From assembly GCA_937871435.1 (NCBI GenBank), contig CALMQM010000093.1, forward strand, positions 1 to 58,943: a DNA stretch of 58,943 nt, written 5' to 3'. Both the position numbers and the translations under genes were made by a program. Positions 8,937 through 17,528 of the stretch are shown here, piece after piece (position 1 is the first letter of the stretch; each line of letters starts with the position of its first letter). The DNA is from an uncultured Bacteroidota bacterium. GTDB taxonomy: Bacteria > Bacteroidota > Bacteroidia > AKYH767-A > 2013-40CM-41-45. Under the pieces are notes generated by a model. That model searched no databases. It saw nothing but the letters and a program-made list of their open reading frames with translations, and had not been told where the DNA came from.

Positions 8937-9815
8937 TTATGCCCTGGGGTGGGCTTGTTTGTGTGCTTTTTTTAATTTATCAATTGTATTATGAGTATAA
9001 ACCTGTGTTGCACTCAAATTCGCGTGACCTAACAGTTCTTTAACGCTGTTTATATCTGCTCCATGATTGAGCATATGAGTAGCGAAGGTGTGACGGAGAA
9101 TGTGAGGGCTTTTCTTATCCAGTGTTGTCACTTCACCTAACCGACGAGTGACGATACGGTACACCATTTTTGGATACAGTGTTTTCCCTTTTTCGGTCAC
9201 AAAAAACGAAGGAACATTAGAAAAGTGTTGATCACGCTCTTCCCGGTATTCCTTGATCAGTCCTTTGAGCTTATTTGTAAACGGTATAATCCGTTCTTTG
9301 TTTCTTTTTCCCAGAACTTTTAGCTGCCCCTGGTAAGCATCTACATCCTGATCTGACAATCCGATCAGTTCAGAAAGTCGCATGCCGGTAGCATACAGGA
9401 ATTCAAGAATTAATCTGTCGCGCTGAGATTCAAAGTCTGCCTCATGATTCTCACTTTCAAACAGCAATTCCATCCGGGGCTCTTCGACAAAAACCGGCAA
9501 TCTCCTGGAAGTTTTAGGAGATAAAACTTTCAGCATTGGATTTACCGTGATCTCTCCTTTGCGCAGGAGAAATTTATAGTAAGTTTTGAGTGTTGTAATT
9601 TTCCTGTTGATAGAACGGGGCGTGATTCCTGACTCCATCATATTCACCATCCATGACCGGATCATTGGATGATTAATCTCTGTTACATCACTGACTTCGT
9701 AGGTTTTTTTTTGAAAATTAAAAAACTGAATCAGATCAGATTCATAAGCCAACAGCGTATGAGGAGAGAATCTTTTTTCGAATTGTATGTATTGAAGAAA
9801 GCTTTGAATATTCAT
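8937..9815 (-). CDS. xerC: Site-specific tyrosine recombinase XerC/XerD
   Basis: 292 residues. An N-terminal SAM-like core-binding domain (about 1-85) is followed by the catalytic domain with the full active-site set: R146 in ATGMRLSEL, K170 on the beta-hairpin, H238 and R241 in HILRHTFATHML, H264 in LLGHANL and nucleophile Y273 in QVYTH. It resolves chromosome dimers at dif with a partner Xer protein. Its position between rpsU and hpf is the normal chromosomal one, which argues against a mobile-element integrase. Whether it is the XerC or XerD orthologue cannot be settled from this window. Confidence 0.93.
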   Translation of the reverse strand: MNIQSFLQYIQFEKRFSPHTLLAYESDLIQFFNFQKKTYEVSDVTEINHPMIRSWMVNMMESGITPRSINRKITTLKTYYKFLLRKGEITVNPMLKVLSPKTSRRLPVFVEEPRMELLFESENHEADFESQRDRLILEFLYATGMRLSELIGLSDQDVDAYQGQLKVLGKRNKERIIPFTNKLKGLIKEYREERDQHFSNVPSFFVTEKGKTLYPKMVYRIVTRRLGEVTTLDKKSPHILRHTFATHMLNHGADINSVKELLGHANLSATQVYTHNTIDKLKKAHKQAHPRA

Positions 9816-9833
9816 GCAAGATTACTCTGAACT

Positions 9834-9880
9834 AAAAAAGGGAAAAAATTAATGCATTGCTGCGCTTAATTTTTTCCCTT
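9834..9880 (-). terminator. Hairpin with T-run between rpsU and xerC (terminator/attenuator)
   Basis: A 15-bp perfect stem (9838-9852 with 9866-9880; AAGGGAAAAAATTAA arm) with a 13-nt loop, followed on the minus strand by six T (9834-9839). It ends about 20 nt before the xerC start, so most transcripts from the rpsU promoter probably stop here and only read-through reaches xerC-hpf. Confidence 0.75.
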
Positions 9881-9967
9881 CAGATTTCTTTTCTACCATA
9901 GTCATGTTCAGAAGAACAGATGTGATAGGTAAAGGTAATCAAATATCCTGATACCGTCAATCGAATC

Positions 9968-10162
9968 TTAAAGCGTATTGCTGCGCTTCATGAGATCGAT
10001 GTAACGCGCGTGAATCACTTGCTGGCGGCGGGTTACAGACGGCTTCTCGAAAGTCTGGCGACGACGAAGTTCACGAACAACACCTGTACGTTCAAATTTC
10101 TTTTTGAACTTTTTCAGGGCTTTGTCGATGGACTCGTTTTCTTTAATTGGTACAATGATCAT
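9968..10162 (-). CDS. rpsU: Small ribosomal subunit protein bS21
   Basis: 64 residues: MIIVPIKENESIDKALKKFKKK-type start, an arginine-rich middle (GVVRELRRRQTFEKPS) and a basic tail with VIHARYIDLMKR, all typical of Bacteroidota bS21. In this phylum bS21 helps to sequester the 3' end of 16S rRNA (anti-SD). The ATG has no SD upstream. Expression is from a consensus promoter only about 20 nt upstream of the start, so the 5' UTR is very short. Confidence 0.96.
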   Translation of the reverse strand: MIIVPIKENESIDKALKKFKKKFERTGVVRELRRRQTFEKPSVTRRQQVIHARYIDLMKRSNTL

Positions 10163-10184
10163 GTTTATTCTTTTATAAGGACGG

Positions 10185-10215
10185 CAAAAATAGTGAAATC
10201 CATCAATTCTACAAA
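10185..10215 (-). promoter_or_regulatory. rpsU operon promoter
   Basis: On the minus strand TTTG (10212-10215) is followed after exactly 19 nt by TATTTTTG (10185-10192), a perfect match to the Bacteroidota consensus. It fits exactly between the acyl-CoA dehydrogenase stop and the rpsU start. Confidence 0.85.
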
Positions 10216-10217
10216 TA

Positions 10218-11360
10218 TCACTTCAAAATTTCCCTCGAAATGACCAATTTTTGAATTTCTGAGGTTCCTTCCCCTATTGTACAAAGTTTAGAATCGCGGT
10301 AAAACTTCTCCACCGGAAAATCCTTCGTATATCCATAACCTCCAAATATTTGCACAGCTTCTGTAGAAACTTTAACAGCGACCTCAGAAGCATAATATTT
10401 GGCAAAAGCACTTTCCTTTGTACATTTTTGCTTCTTGTTTTTGAGATCTGCTGCTTGAAAAGTGAGCAATTCTGCTGCTTCAATTTGGGTAGCCATATCA
10501 GCCAATTTGAAGGAAATTGCCTGAAATTCGCCGATTTTTTTACCAAACTGCTCCCTTTCCTTTGAATATTTCAATGCAGCTTCATAAGCACCTTTGGCTA
10601 TGCCGATAGAAAGTGCCGCAATTGAAATTCTTCCACCATCCAACACCTTCATTGCCTGGATAAAACCTTCTCCTATTTCACCTAATATTTGACTTTTATG
10701 AACTCTGCAATCTTCAAAAACCAATTCAGCTGTCTCAGAAGCTCTCATCCCAAGTTTATTTTCCTTTTTGCCGGCTTTAAATCCGGGGGTTCCTCTTTCA
10801 ACAACGAAAGCTGTGATGCCACGGGAATCGAGCAACTCTCCTGTTCTCGCAAGAACTACTGCAACATCTCCGCTTTTTCCATGAGTGATCCAGTTCTTTG
10901 TTCCATTCAGGACCCAAAAATCACCGTCTTGCTTTGCTACACAACGCATCCTCAAGGCATCACTACCTGTATTGGCTTCGGTAAGTCCCCATGCACCGAT
11001 CCATTCTCCGGTTGAAAGCTTGCTCAGGTATTTTTGTTTTTGTTCGTCATTTCCAAATGCCATGATATGACCTGTACACAAAGAATTGTGAGCGGCCATA
11101 GAAAGTCCGATGGAACCACACACCTTCGCTACCTCTACAATAGCTGTGATGTATTCAAAATAACTGAGTTCTGCTCCGCCATATTTATGTGGGACAAGAA
11201 TTCCCATTAAACCGAGCTCTCCCATTTTCTTGAAAGTCTCCACAGGAAAAATCTGTTCCTCGTCCCATTTCATCATATCCGGACGAATATGTGTTTCAGC
11301 AAATTTTCTGATGGTCTCGGCAATCATTGACTGATTCTCAGTCGGGTTGAACTCTATCAT
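10218..11360 (-). CDS. Acyl-CoA dehydrogenase
   Basis: 380 residues, the normal length for the family. N-terminal helical domain, then the FAD-binding middle part with GAWGLTEANTGSDA and WITHG, and a C-terminal helical domain with YSKEREQFGKKI, QIFGGYGYTKDFPVEKFYRD and the IGEGTSEIQ segment that carries the catalytic glutamate of short/medium-chain enzymes. It oxidises an acyl-CoA to the trans-2-enoyl-CoA, passing electrons to ETF; short- or branched-chain substrates are most likely from the sequence pattern. It is 7 nt downstream of apt. Confidence 0.92.
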   Translation of the reverse strand: MIEFNPTENQSMIAETIRKFAETHIRPDMMKWDEEQIFPVETFKKMGELGLMGILVPHKYGGAELSYFEYITAIVEVAKVCGSIGLSMAAHNSLCTGHIMAFGNDEQKQKYLSKLSTGEWIGAWGLTEANTGSDALRMRCVAKQDGDFWVLNGTKNWITHGKSGDVAVVLARTGELLDSRGITAFVVERGTPGFKAGKKENKLGMRASETAELVFEDCRVHKSQILGEIGEGFIQAMKVLDGGRISIAALSIGIAKGAYEAALKYSKEREQFGKKIGEFQAISFKLADMATQIEAAELLTFQAADLKNKKQKCTKESAFAKYYASEVAVKVSTEAVQIFGGYGYTKDFPVEKFYRDSKLCTIGEGTSEIQKLVISREILK

Positions 11361-11367
11361 ATACTAT

Positions 11368-11898
11368 TTAATAATTGATAAGGCTTATCGTATTTTTCGA
11401 ATATTGATTCAATACATTCTGTCCGTTCAGGAATCCCAATGATACCAGGAAGCAGAATCCGGCAACGTGACCACCTTGTCCGCGGATCAACTCAGCGGCT
11501 GCAGCTGCTGTACCTCCTGTCGCTAATAAATCATCATGCACTAAAAAATTTGCTCCGGATGTGATTGCATCTGCATGCACTTCCATTATGGCAGAGCCAT
11601 ACTCTAATTTGTATTCGTAAGAGACCGTTTTATAAGGCAGCTTTCCTTTTTTACGGATAGGAATGAATGGTACTTTAAATTTTTGCGCAAGCATCAAACC
11701 AAATAGAAAGCCGCGACTTTCCACACCTACAATCCCATCAATCTTTTGATCCGAAAAGGACGCATACAAGGCATCAACAATGTCTTTACATAGTTCAACA
11801 TCGAGAAGAATTGGAGTAATATCTTTAAACAGAATACCTTGTTTAGGAAAATTTGGAACATCACGAATGCTGTTCTTTAGGCGATCTTCCAGATGCAA
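11368..11898 (-). CDS. apt: Adenine phosphoribosyltransferase
   Basis: About 176 residues. Family motifs are in order: NFPKQGILFKDITPIL, VGVESRGFLFG, VPFIPIRKKGKLP and the PRPP-binding loop LVHDDLLATGGTAAAA. It salvages adenine to AMP. The start is non-standard: no in-frame ATG exists between the preceding stop and the conserved region. Only TTG codons at 11925 and 11898 are available; I choose the second, which gives the usual short N-terminus before LEDRLKNSIRDVP. The longer alternative adds nine serine-rich residues. Confidence 0.92.
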   Translation of the reverse strand: MHLEDRLKNSIRDVPNFPKQGILFKDITPILLDVELCKDIVDALYASFSDQKIDGIVGVESRGFLFGLMLAQKFKVPFIPIRKKGKLPYKTVSYEYKLEYGSAIMEVHADAITSGANFLVHDDLLATGGTAAAAAELIRGQGGHVAGFCFLVSLGFLNGQNVLNQYSKNTISLINY

Positions 11899-12102
11899 GG
11901 ATGGAGAGAGAGATGAAGATGTCAATTAGGTATGAATTATCTGATGAAGATTAGGAAATGATCATATTTTCTCTTGTAACTGAGTTCTTCACAGTGCATT
12001 CCCGGAATGAAATACCACGAAGGACAATTTGCAAAGAAGAGATAATTTTCACAATTGGATGAAAGTTTAATCGCTCAACTTCATCTGTATCCCTTCCAGC
12101 TC

Positions 12103-13113
12103 TCAGAGAACAAAACTTAAATACCCTGCAAGTTTACGGAGATTTTCTTGAGGTATCAAGGGGATTGAATTTAAGTCATTCATGTTGTGAAAAGGTCCAT
12201 GCTGATCTCTGTAATTTAACAGAATCCTGGCCAATTTAAACCCGACATAGGGATGGAGTTTTAACTCATCAAAATTTATCTTATTCAGTTCAATCAAACG
12301 AAAAGGAATTGTATCCGAAAGAAACACAAATGATTGCACAGCGTTAAACAGGCTGTCATTCATTCCCCAGATTTCATGAAGCTGTTCAAGTGAACAGAAT
12401 CCGCCCAATTTTTCCCGATAAGTAAGTATTCGATGAGTAAAACCGGGACCAATTCCGGGCAAGCGGAGAATTTCTAATGAATCTGCCTTTGCCAGATCTA
12501 TCCGCAATGGATTATTTTTTTGCTTTCGTTCTGAATCTTTCTTTTTGTAATAGTCACCTGAATCGGGTAATAAAATATAGGGCTCCATTCGGAGGTAATC
12601 AGTGTATTTGATACTGTAAATTTTCTGTAAATCTTGTTTAACTCTGAACTTCCCCCCTTTCTCAAGAAACCGAAGAATAATGGAAGCCTGTTTCGCACTT
12701 AACCCGAACAGCATCCACTGCGCTTTGTCAATAGAATTCGGATCAAATTTTTCCATAAGTACTGTTGTTTGTGAAGTATTTTCAATCAGTGATTTACGGG
12801 AATCATCAGAATAGGGAACATTTTCATACGCTTTGCCTGATTGGAAATGGTGGCTGTTTTCTGATAAGTCAGGCTTCTTGAATGTTGAATTTCTCATTGC
12901 TGCCGAATCAGAAATAATTTGTTGATCCAATTCCGATTCATAATTATCGGTGATGATCAATTCAGGATGAAGTGGAAAATAATGCATCCAAAAAAGAATA
13001 GCACATTGTAAACTAAGGATAAGAATGAAGATGACAATCCCCCTCCTTTCGCGTCTGGAAAAAGTAAAATAATCGCGAAATGAAGCTTGTAATATTTTCG
13101 ATGACTTTTTCAT
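12103..13113 (-). CDS. Membrane-anchored helix-hairpin-helix (ComEA-type) protein
   Basis: 336 residues. An N-terminal basic stretch with SRRERRGIV, then a membrane helix (about 24-45), a low-complexity linker, and several helix-hairpin-helix units in the C-terminal two thirds: around FGLSAKQASIILRFLEKGGKF, LRLPGIGPGFTHRILTYREKLGGF, and HPYVGFKLARILLNYRDQHGPF. HhH units bind DNA without sequence specificity. Proteins of this kind are annotated as ComEA family in Bacteroidota and may act in DNA uptake. It is monocistronic here, with no competence genes beside it. Confidence 0.8.
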   Translation of the reverse strand: MKKSSKILQASFRDYFTFSRRERRGIVIFILILSLQCAILFWMHYFPLHPELIITDNYESELDQQIISDSAAMRNSTFKKPDLSENSHHFQSGKAYENVPYSDDSRKSLIENTSQTTVLMEKFDPNSIDKAQWMLFGLSAKQASIILRFLEKGGKFRVKQDLQKIYSIKYTDYLRMEPYILLPDSGDYYKKKDSERKQKNNPLRIDLAKADSLEILRLPGIGPGFTHRILTYREKLGGFCSLEQLHEIWGMNDSLFNAVQSFVFLSDTIPFRLIELNKINFDELKLHPYVGFKLARILLNYRDQHGPFHNMNDLNSIPLIPQENLRKLAGYLSFVL

Positions 13114-13505
13114 TTTGCCTTTCCGGAAGGGAGATTAGAATACCCGGAAAACTACAGCCTACGTTTTGGAACGACAACCATCAAAAGATGGCTTTTATAT
13201 GATGATTAAAATTAACCATTGAGTTCACATAAAATATTTTTATAGAAGAAGAGATAGAAAGACATGCAGTCCGGTCAGTTTCATCTTGCACAATCCAGGT
13301 TAAAGGTATCGAGATAAAATCAGACTCATGTTTTATGCTTCCCGCCTGTATCAAAAATCCTCCTGAAAAAATGATTAACATCAATGTATTATTTCTAAAT
13401 TTGAAAAAAGGTTGAATTGGACATGAACTATAAATTCAATCTATGATGATTTTTTGGAGTATTGTTTGATTTCTTTTACCGCACGAATACAAGTCAGGAT
13501 TCTCT
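13114..13505. other. Intergenic region between divergent genes
   Basis: 392 bases. A plus-strand TAAATTTG at 13396-13403 matches the -7 element and could start the transcript of the cargo gene at 13506, although no TTTG is found 19 nt upstream. A 67-residue minus-strand frame (13181-13384) has no family features and I do not call it. Confidence 0.4.
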
Positions 13506-15092
13506 ATGTTACACAGAATTTTTCTTAGTCTGCTTTTTCTCTTCCTAATAAATTCCTGTCTGGCGCAATCGACTTTTCAAAGGCAATTTAAAGGAGGAAT
13601 TCAACTGGAAGTACTTTCGGAACCGATTGTGCAATCCGGAGGGTTTATTATTGCCGGCACTACAGATTCATTCGCTCTGCATGGTACAGATATGTATTTA
13701 ATCCGATTGAATGAAAATGGTGATACACTATGGTCGAAAACATATGATCATGGACAATATGATGTATGCCAGGCTGAATGCTCTACAGATGACGGAGGAT
13801 TTTTACTTGCCGGTAGAACGGAAGGAATTACTATTAACAATTCCAAAGCTTTGCTGATAAAAACAGACAGTACAGGTCATATGCTTTGGACCAAAACCTA
13901 CGGTGGTCCATCCTATGAAACAGCCATTGATGTCAGACAAACGAAAGACAGTGGATTTATCATCGCAGCTGAAACCCATAGTTACGGAGCCGGAAACAAA
14001 GATATTTTTATGATTAAAACAAATAGTGTTGGAGATACAATTTGGACAAAGGTTCTCGGTGGCGTAGAAGCTGAAAGCGTAAAATCTGTTTGTGAAACCT
14101 CAGATGATGGATATGCAATTACAGGAGTAACTTTCAGCTTCAGTAATGGAAGCGGAAAAATATTTTTAGTCAAGATGGATCGTAATGGTAATGTTGACTG
14201 GACAAAAATTTATGGAGGGAACAATTGGGATTACGGCAGTTCAGTTTTGGAAACTCCGGACAGAGGTTTTATTTTGACAGGAATAACTTATAGTACCGGT
14301 GCTGGAGTTGGAGATGTTATTATGATTAAGACCGATAGTATTGGTAACCGGGATTGGGCAAAAACTTATGGTGGAACTAATACAGAAGTAGGGATGAATG
14401 TAAAAGTATGCAGAGACGGAGGCTTTATTGTATTGGGTCAATCCATCTCTTTCTCTACTGCATGGAATGCATTTTATCTTATACGGACTGACAGATATGG
14501 TGACACATTGTGGACGAGAGCCTATGGAGAAGATCTGAAAAATATTGGTACATCAGTGGAAGAAACCGCTTTAGGTGGGTTTGTTTTATCCGGGTACCGA
14601 GGATATATCGGTTCAAATTCTTCAAGCTATTATCTCATTCAAACGGATTCCGATGGATTTAGTGGTTGTGCAGAAAGATTCACCGCAACCCAGGTTATGA
14701 ATTCCTCGCTCAATGGTTTCACTGCACCGTTTGTGATTACTCAAGCTTCGCCACAGGTGTTATCCATTGCCATGATTGAAGGAAGTGGGTCCGAAGACTC
14801 TACTCTGTGTTCCATCATTAATTCTTTACCTGAGTTTCCTAATTCATCGCTTGAGTCATTAATCATTTCACCTAATCCAAGCAATGAAATATTAACTATT
14901 GAATTCATTCAACCGGTGACAGGTGAAATTGATTTGCATTCTCTTTCCGGAGAGTGCGTTTTTCATTCGTCTCTGATTCAAACAAACAAACTTACCATCA
15001 ATACCGGGACAACACTTAATGGAATTTTTATTTTGAAAGTCAATGATGGGAATTCGATATATTGTAAAAAAGTTTGTTTGATTGCAGATTAA
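13506..15092 (+). CDS. Secreted repeat protein with T9SS type A C-terminal sorting domain
   Basis: 528 residues. Signal peptide to about 20 (ending in SCLAQ). Residues 25-390 hold about seven repeats of some 50 residues with the pattern DGGFILAGxT...D(M/I)xLIKTDxxGDTxWTKTYGG, a beta-propeller-like repeat common in Bacteroidota secreted proteins. The last 75 residues (SLIISPNPSNEILTIEF, then GIFILKVND and a final KKVCLI) are a type A T9SS sorting domain, which directs export by the PorU/PorV system encoded 14 kb to the right. Binding target unknown. A bidirectional terminator follows. Confidence 0.88.
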   Translation: MLHRIFLSLLFLFLINSCLAQSTFQRQFKGGIQLEVLSEPIVQSGGFIIAGTTDSFALHGTDMYLIRLNENGDTLWSKTYDHGQYDVCQAECSTDDGGFLLAGRTEGITINNSKALLIKTDSTGHMLWTKTYGGPSYETAIDVRQTKDSGFIIAAETHSYGAGNKDIFMIKTNSVGDTIWTKVLGGVEAESVKSVCETSDDGYAITGVTFSFSNGSGKIFLVKMDRNGNVDWTKIYGGNNWDYGSSVLETPDRGFILTGITYSTGAGVGDVIMIKTDSIGNRDWAKTYGGTNTEVGMNVKVCRDGGFIVLGQSISFSTAWNAFYLIRTDRYGDTLWTRAYGEDLKNIGTSVEETALGGFVLSGYRGYIGSNSSSYYLIQTDSDGFSGCAERFTATQVMNSSLNGFTAPFVITQASPQVLSIAMIEGSGSEDSTLCSIINSLPEFPNSSLESLIISPNPSNEILTIEFIQPVTGEIDLHSLSGECVFHSSLIQTNKLTINTGTTLNGIFILKVNDGNSIYCKKVCLIAD

Positions 15093-15150
15093 ATACCATT
15101 TTATCCGCCTCTTTTTTCACAACACTTTTATTTATCTCATACAAAAACAA

Positions 15151-15186
15151 ATAAGAAGCGGGAAGTAAATCTTTCCCGCTTCTTAT
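15151..15186. terminator. Bidirectional terminator between convergent genes
   Basis: Perfect 14-bp inverted repeat (15151-15164 with 15173-15186, arm ATAAGAAGCGGGAA) with an 8-nt loop, placed between the stops of the T9SS cargo gene and the methyltransferase gene. A and T runs flank both sides. Confidence 0.85.
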
Positions 15187-15197
15187 TCAACATATTC

Positions 15198-16010
15198 TTA
15201 CTTCTTCACGGTCACTAACATAAAGGTGGCAGTGATTGAAGTTCGGTTTTGATCAGCAATCTGATTTTGATTTTTGAACAACTCTTCCAATTCATTTTGC
15301 AAAGCTTCTGCCTTACCGTTCTTTGCTGCTGCTTCAAATGCATTCATGGTTGGTCCATAATAGTTTTTGAAAGTCTGCACAAATTGAGCAGGAGAATAAT
15401 CCGCTTTAAAAGTGAAAGTATCTTTTGCACAGGAGATATTCTCTTTACTGATTCCTGCCTGAACAAAACGGTCGACAATGTTCGATTCCACGCCCCACAA
15501 CATCGGACTTACAAATCCTTCAGGTGGTGCCGGAGTGTAGGCAGCAGAAATCTTTAATATCTGCGCTACCAATGTCGGGTCACCTGGAATCCAGTTGCCC
15601 ATGACTACTTTTCCACCTTTTTTGGTAACCCGAACCATTTCTTTCGCTACATCCAAAGGATTGGGAGCGAACATTGCTCCGAAAATACTTACTACGAGAT
15701 CGAAACTTTCTTCTTTCAGGTTCAACAGATTACTTGCGTCACCTTCCTGGAAAACGATATTAGAAAGGGATTCTTTTCTTACTCGTGCATTTCCTGCAGC
15801 AACGAGATTACTTGCAATATCAACGCCCAATACCTGCGCGCCGGTTTTAGCGATTGGAATGGCTGTTGTGCCATCACCACAACCCAAATCGAGCACTGTA
15901 AATTTTTTGTCAATACCGATTTTGGCCACTAATTGTGTTCCGCTTTCGCGCATAGTTTCAGCGATTTTTGTAAAATCACCTTTTTCCCATAATGCTTTGT
16001 TAGGATTCAT
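15198..16010 (-). CDS. Class I SAM-dependent methyltransferase
   Basis: 270 residues starting at MNPNKALWEKGDF. The SAM-binding motif I is VLDLGCGDGTTA (about 37-48), followed by the acidic end of strand 2 in VLGVDIA, motif II/III around FQEGDAS and VVSIFGAMFAPNP, and GKVVMGNW. The fold is the Methyltransf_11/25 type (small-molecule or lipid methylation). The C-terminal region AQFVQTFKNYYGP resembles UbiE/MPBQ-like homologues of unassigned substrate. An in-frame extension of 63 residues upstream is rich in unlikely residues and is dropped. Confidence 0.87.
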   Translation of the reverse strand: MNPNKALWEKGDFTKIAETMRESGTQLVAKIGIDKKFTVLDLGCGDGTTAIPIAKTGAQVLGVDIASNLVAAGNARVRKESLSNIVFQEGDASNLLNLKEESFDLVVSIFGAMFAPNPLDVAKEMVRVTKKGGKVVMGNWIPGDPTLVAQILKISAAYTPAPPEGFVSPMLWGVESNIVDRFVQAGISKENISCAKDTFTFKADYSPAQFVQTFKNYYGPTMNAFEAAAKNGKAEALQNELEELFKNQNQIADQNRTSITATFMLVTVKK

Positions 16011-16348
16011 TTTGTTAGATTTTAAAACAGTTAAATAATAGTGAGATTGAATTTGATTACAAAAGTATGTCCGGTTTCCGGCATCGGGCATTCTTAAAAG
16101 TTCAAACTCTTTGCTTAAAAGTTCAGGTTTATAAAAGAGAGTGTAATTGACTGAACATGACACTTTCGCCTGAATCGGTAAGAACTCCGACTGATTCAAA
16201 TTCCGATCCTGTGATTGTGAATTATTTTCTCAAAAATTTTTTCAGTCAGAATAGTCCTTTTCCGGAGAGGATCATGTGAGTTGCCTTCACAATAATTTTC
16301 ATCTGCCGCCCAGTTTAATTTCTTTACTTAGCTCACTCAAATTAATAT
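16011..16348. other. Intergenic region between divergent genes
   Basis: 338 bases between the methyltransferase start and the PhnA-like start. Nothing beyond presumed promoters is recognised; the in-frame extension of the methyltransferase frame through part of it looks like chance. Confidence 0.4.
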
Positions 16349-16933
16349 ATGACATTAGAAGAACAACTACAAGAAAGAAGTAAGGGTAAATGCGAATTGT
16401 GTGAAGCACAGGATGAATTGATAGTTTATCATCTGCCGCCAGAGGAAATTTCGGAGCCTGAAAAAAGTGCATTGTTGTGCGATATCTGTTATCAACAAGT
16501 GTCTAAAAAAGCTGAATTGAATCCGGATCATTGGCACTGTCTAACTACATCCATGTGGAGTGAGACGCCTGCTATCCAGGTTCTCTCGTGGAGGATGCTG
16601 AACAGACTAAAACATGAAAGCTGGGCTACGGAAGCTATTGATATGCTTTATCTGGATGACGAATTACTCAATTGGGCAAAATCAAGCAATGATCACCTGG
16701 AAGAAGAAGTTTCAGAAGTGCATCGCGACAGTCTTGGGAATAAACTTGAAAATGGCGATTCAGTTGTTCTGACAAAATCGCTGGATGTAAAAGGATCCCA
16801 AATTAATGCACGAATAGGAACGGTTGTAAAAAATATCCGTCTCGTTCATGATAACACGGAACAGATTGAAGGCAAAGTAGAAGGACAACAAATTGTCATT
16901 CTGACTAAATTTCTTAGAAAAGTCAGCGTTTGA
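16349..16933 (+). CDS. PhnA-domain protein (YjdM-like)
   Basis: 194 residues. An N-terminal zinc-ribbon-like part has CELC (residues 15-18) and CDIC (about 45-48). The C-terminal 65 residues (HRDSLGNKLENGDSVVLTKSLDVKG ... GKVEGQQIVILTKFLRK) are the PhnA/YjdM SH3-like domain with the signature SLDVKG. Despite the name, a role in phosphonate use is not established for this family. The gene is followed by a DinB-like gene in the same direction, 90 nt downstream. Confidence 0.88.
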   Translation: MTLEEQLQERSKGKCELCEAQDELIVYHLPPEEISEPEKSALLCDICYQQVSKKAELNPDHWHCLTTSMWSETPAIQVLSWRMLNRLKHESWATEAIDMLYLDDELLNWAKSSNDHLEEEVSEVHRDSLGNKLENGDSVVLTKSLDVKGSQINARIGTVVKNIRLVHDNTEQIEGKVEGQQIVILTKFLRKVSV

Positions 16934-17022
16934 TTTTCGGTTCTTCCTAAAAATTACCTTTGGACTAATCACCTCTGAAGTAAATTCTCTTTCAACCTTT
17001 TTTCTCCGAAAAAAAGACATCC

Positions 17023-17511
17023 ATGAATTTATCACAACAACTCGCTAAACATTTCCGCGAAGTAAACAGTGGAGGAAACTGGACATGGTCAAATCTAAAA
17101 GACAATTTAACTGACGTTACCTGGGAACAAGCCACAACAAAAATTCCATCTTACAATACTATTGCTGCCCTTGTTTATCATATACACTATTATATCGAAA
17201 TATTAATTCCGGTTTTGCAAGGAGGCAAATTAGACGGGAGCGATAAATACAGCTTTGATGTACCGCCAATTCATTCAAAACAGGAATGGGATCAACTTCT
17301 CGAAAAGTCACGTCGTGATGCTGAAACGTTTGCCGGTATAATAGAGAAAATGCCTGAAACCAAATTATGGGAAAATTTTCCAGATCCTAAATACGGGAAT
17401 TGGTTAAGGAATATTCTCGGAGTTATCGAACACACTCATTACCATCTTGGTCAAATTGTCATTTTGAAAAAAATGATTCAGTCACAAACTTCAGAAGAGA
17501 AAACAAACTGA
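17023..17511 (+). CDS. DinB-like four-helix-bundle protein
   Basis: 162 residues with the DinB/DUF664-type metal-binding pattern: a histidine in ALVYHIHYYIE (second helix) and the HxxxHxxQ-type pair in EHTHYHLGQIVILKKM near the C-terminus. Members bind a divalent metal and include thiol transferases (bacillithiol, mycothiol) and many of unknown role. No evidence from neighbours points to a substrate. It is distinct from the second DinB-like protein at 38835, sharing only the fold motifs. Confidence 0.82.
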   Translation: MNLSQQLAKHFREVNSGGNWTWSNLKDNLTDVTWEQATTKIPSYNTIAALVYHIHYYIEILIPVLQGGKLDGSDKYSFDVPPIHSKQEWDQLLEKSRRDAETFAGIIEKMPETKLWENFPDPKYGNWLRNILGVIEHTHYHLGQIVILKKMIQSQTSEEKTN

Positions 17512-17528
17512 TAAATCATAAGTATCAT

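Noticed and set aside
8937-9815. Tyrosine recombinase as sign of a mobile element
   Set aside because: It lies in the standard rpsU-xerC-hpf context, with no flanking repeats or phage genes.
10163-10184. Expected Shine-Dalgarno before rpsU
   Set aside because: The short leader has no AGGAGG-like sequence, unlike the SD reported for flavobacterial rpsU, so no SD feature is given.
13181-13384. 67-residue minus-strand frame upstream of the T9SS cargo gene
   Set aside because: No signal, motif or promoter; composition unlike its neighbours.
16011-16199. N-terminal extension of the methyltransferase (63 residues)
   Set aside because: Unusual composition and no family match; the inner ATG gives the normal length.
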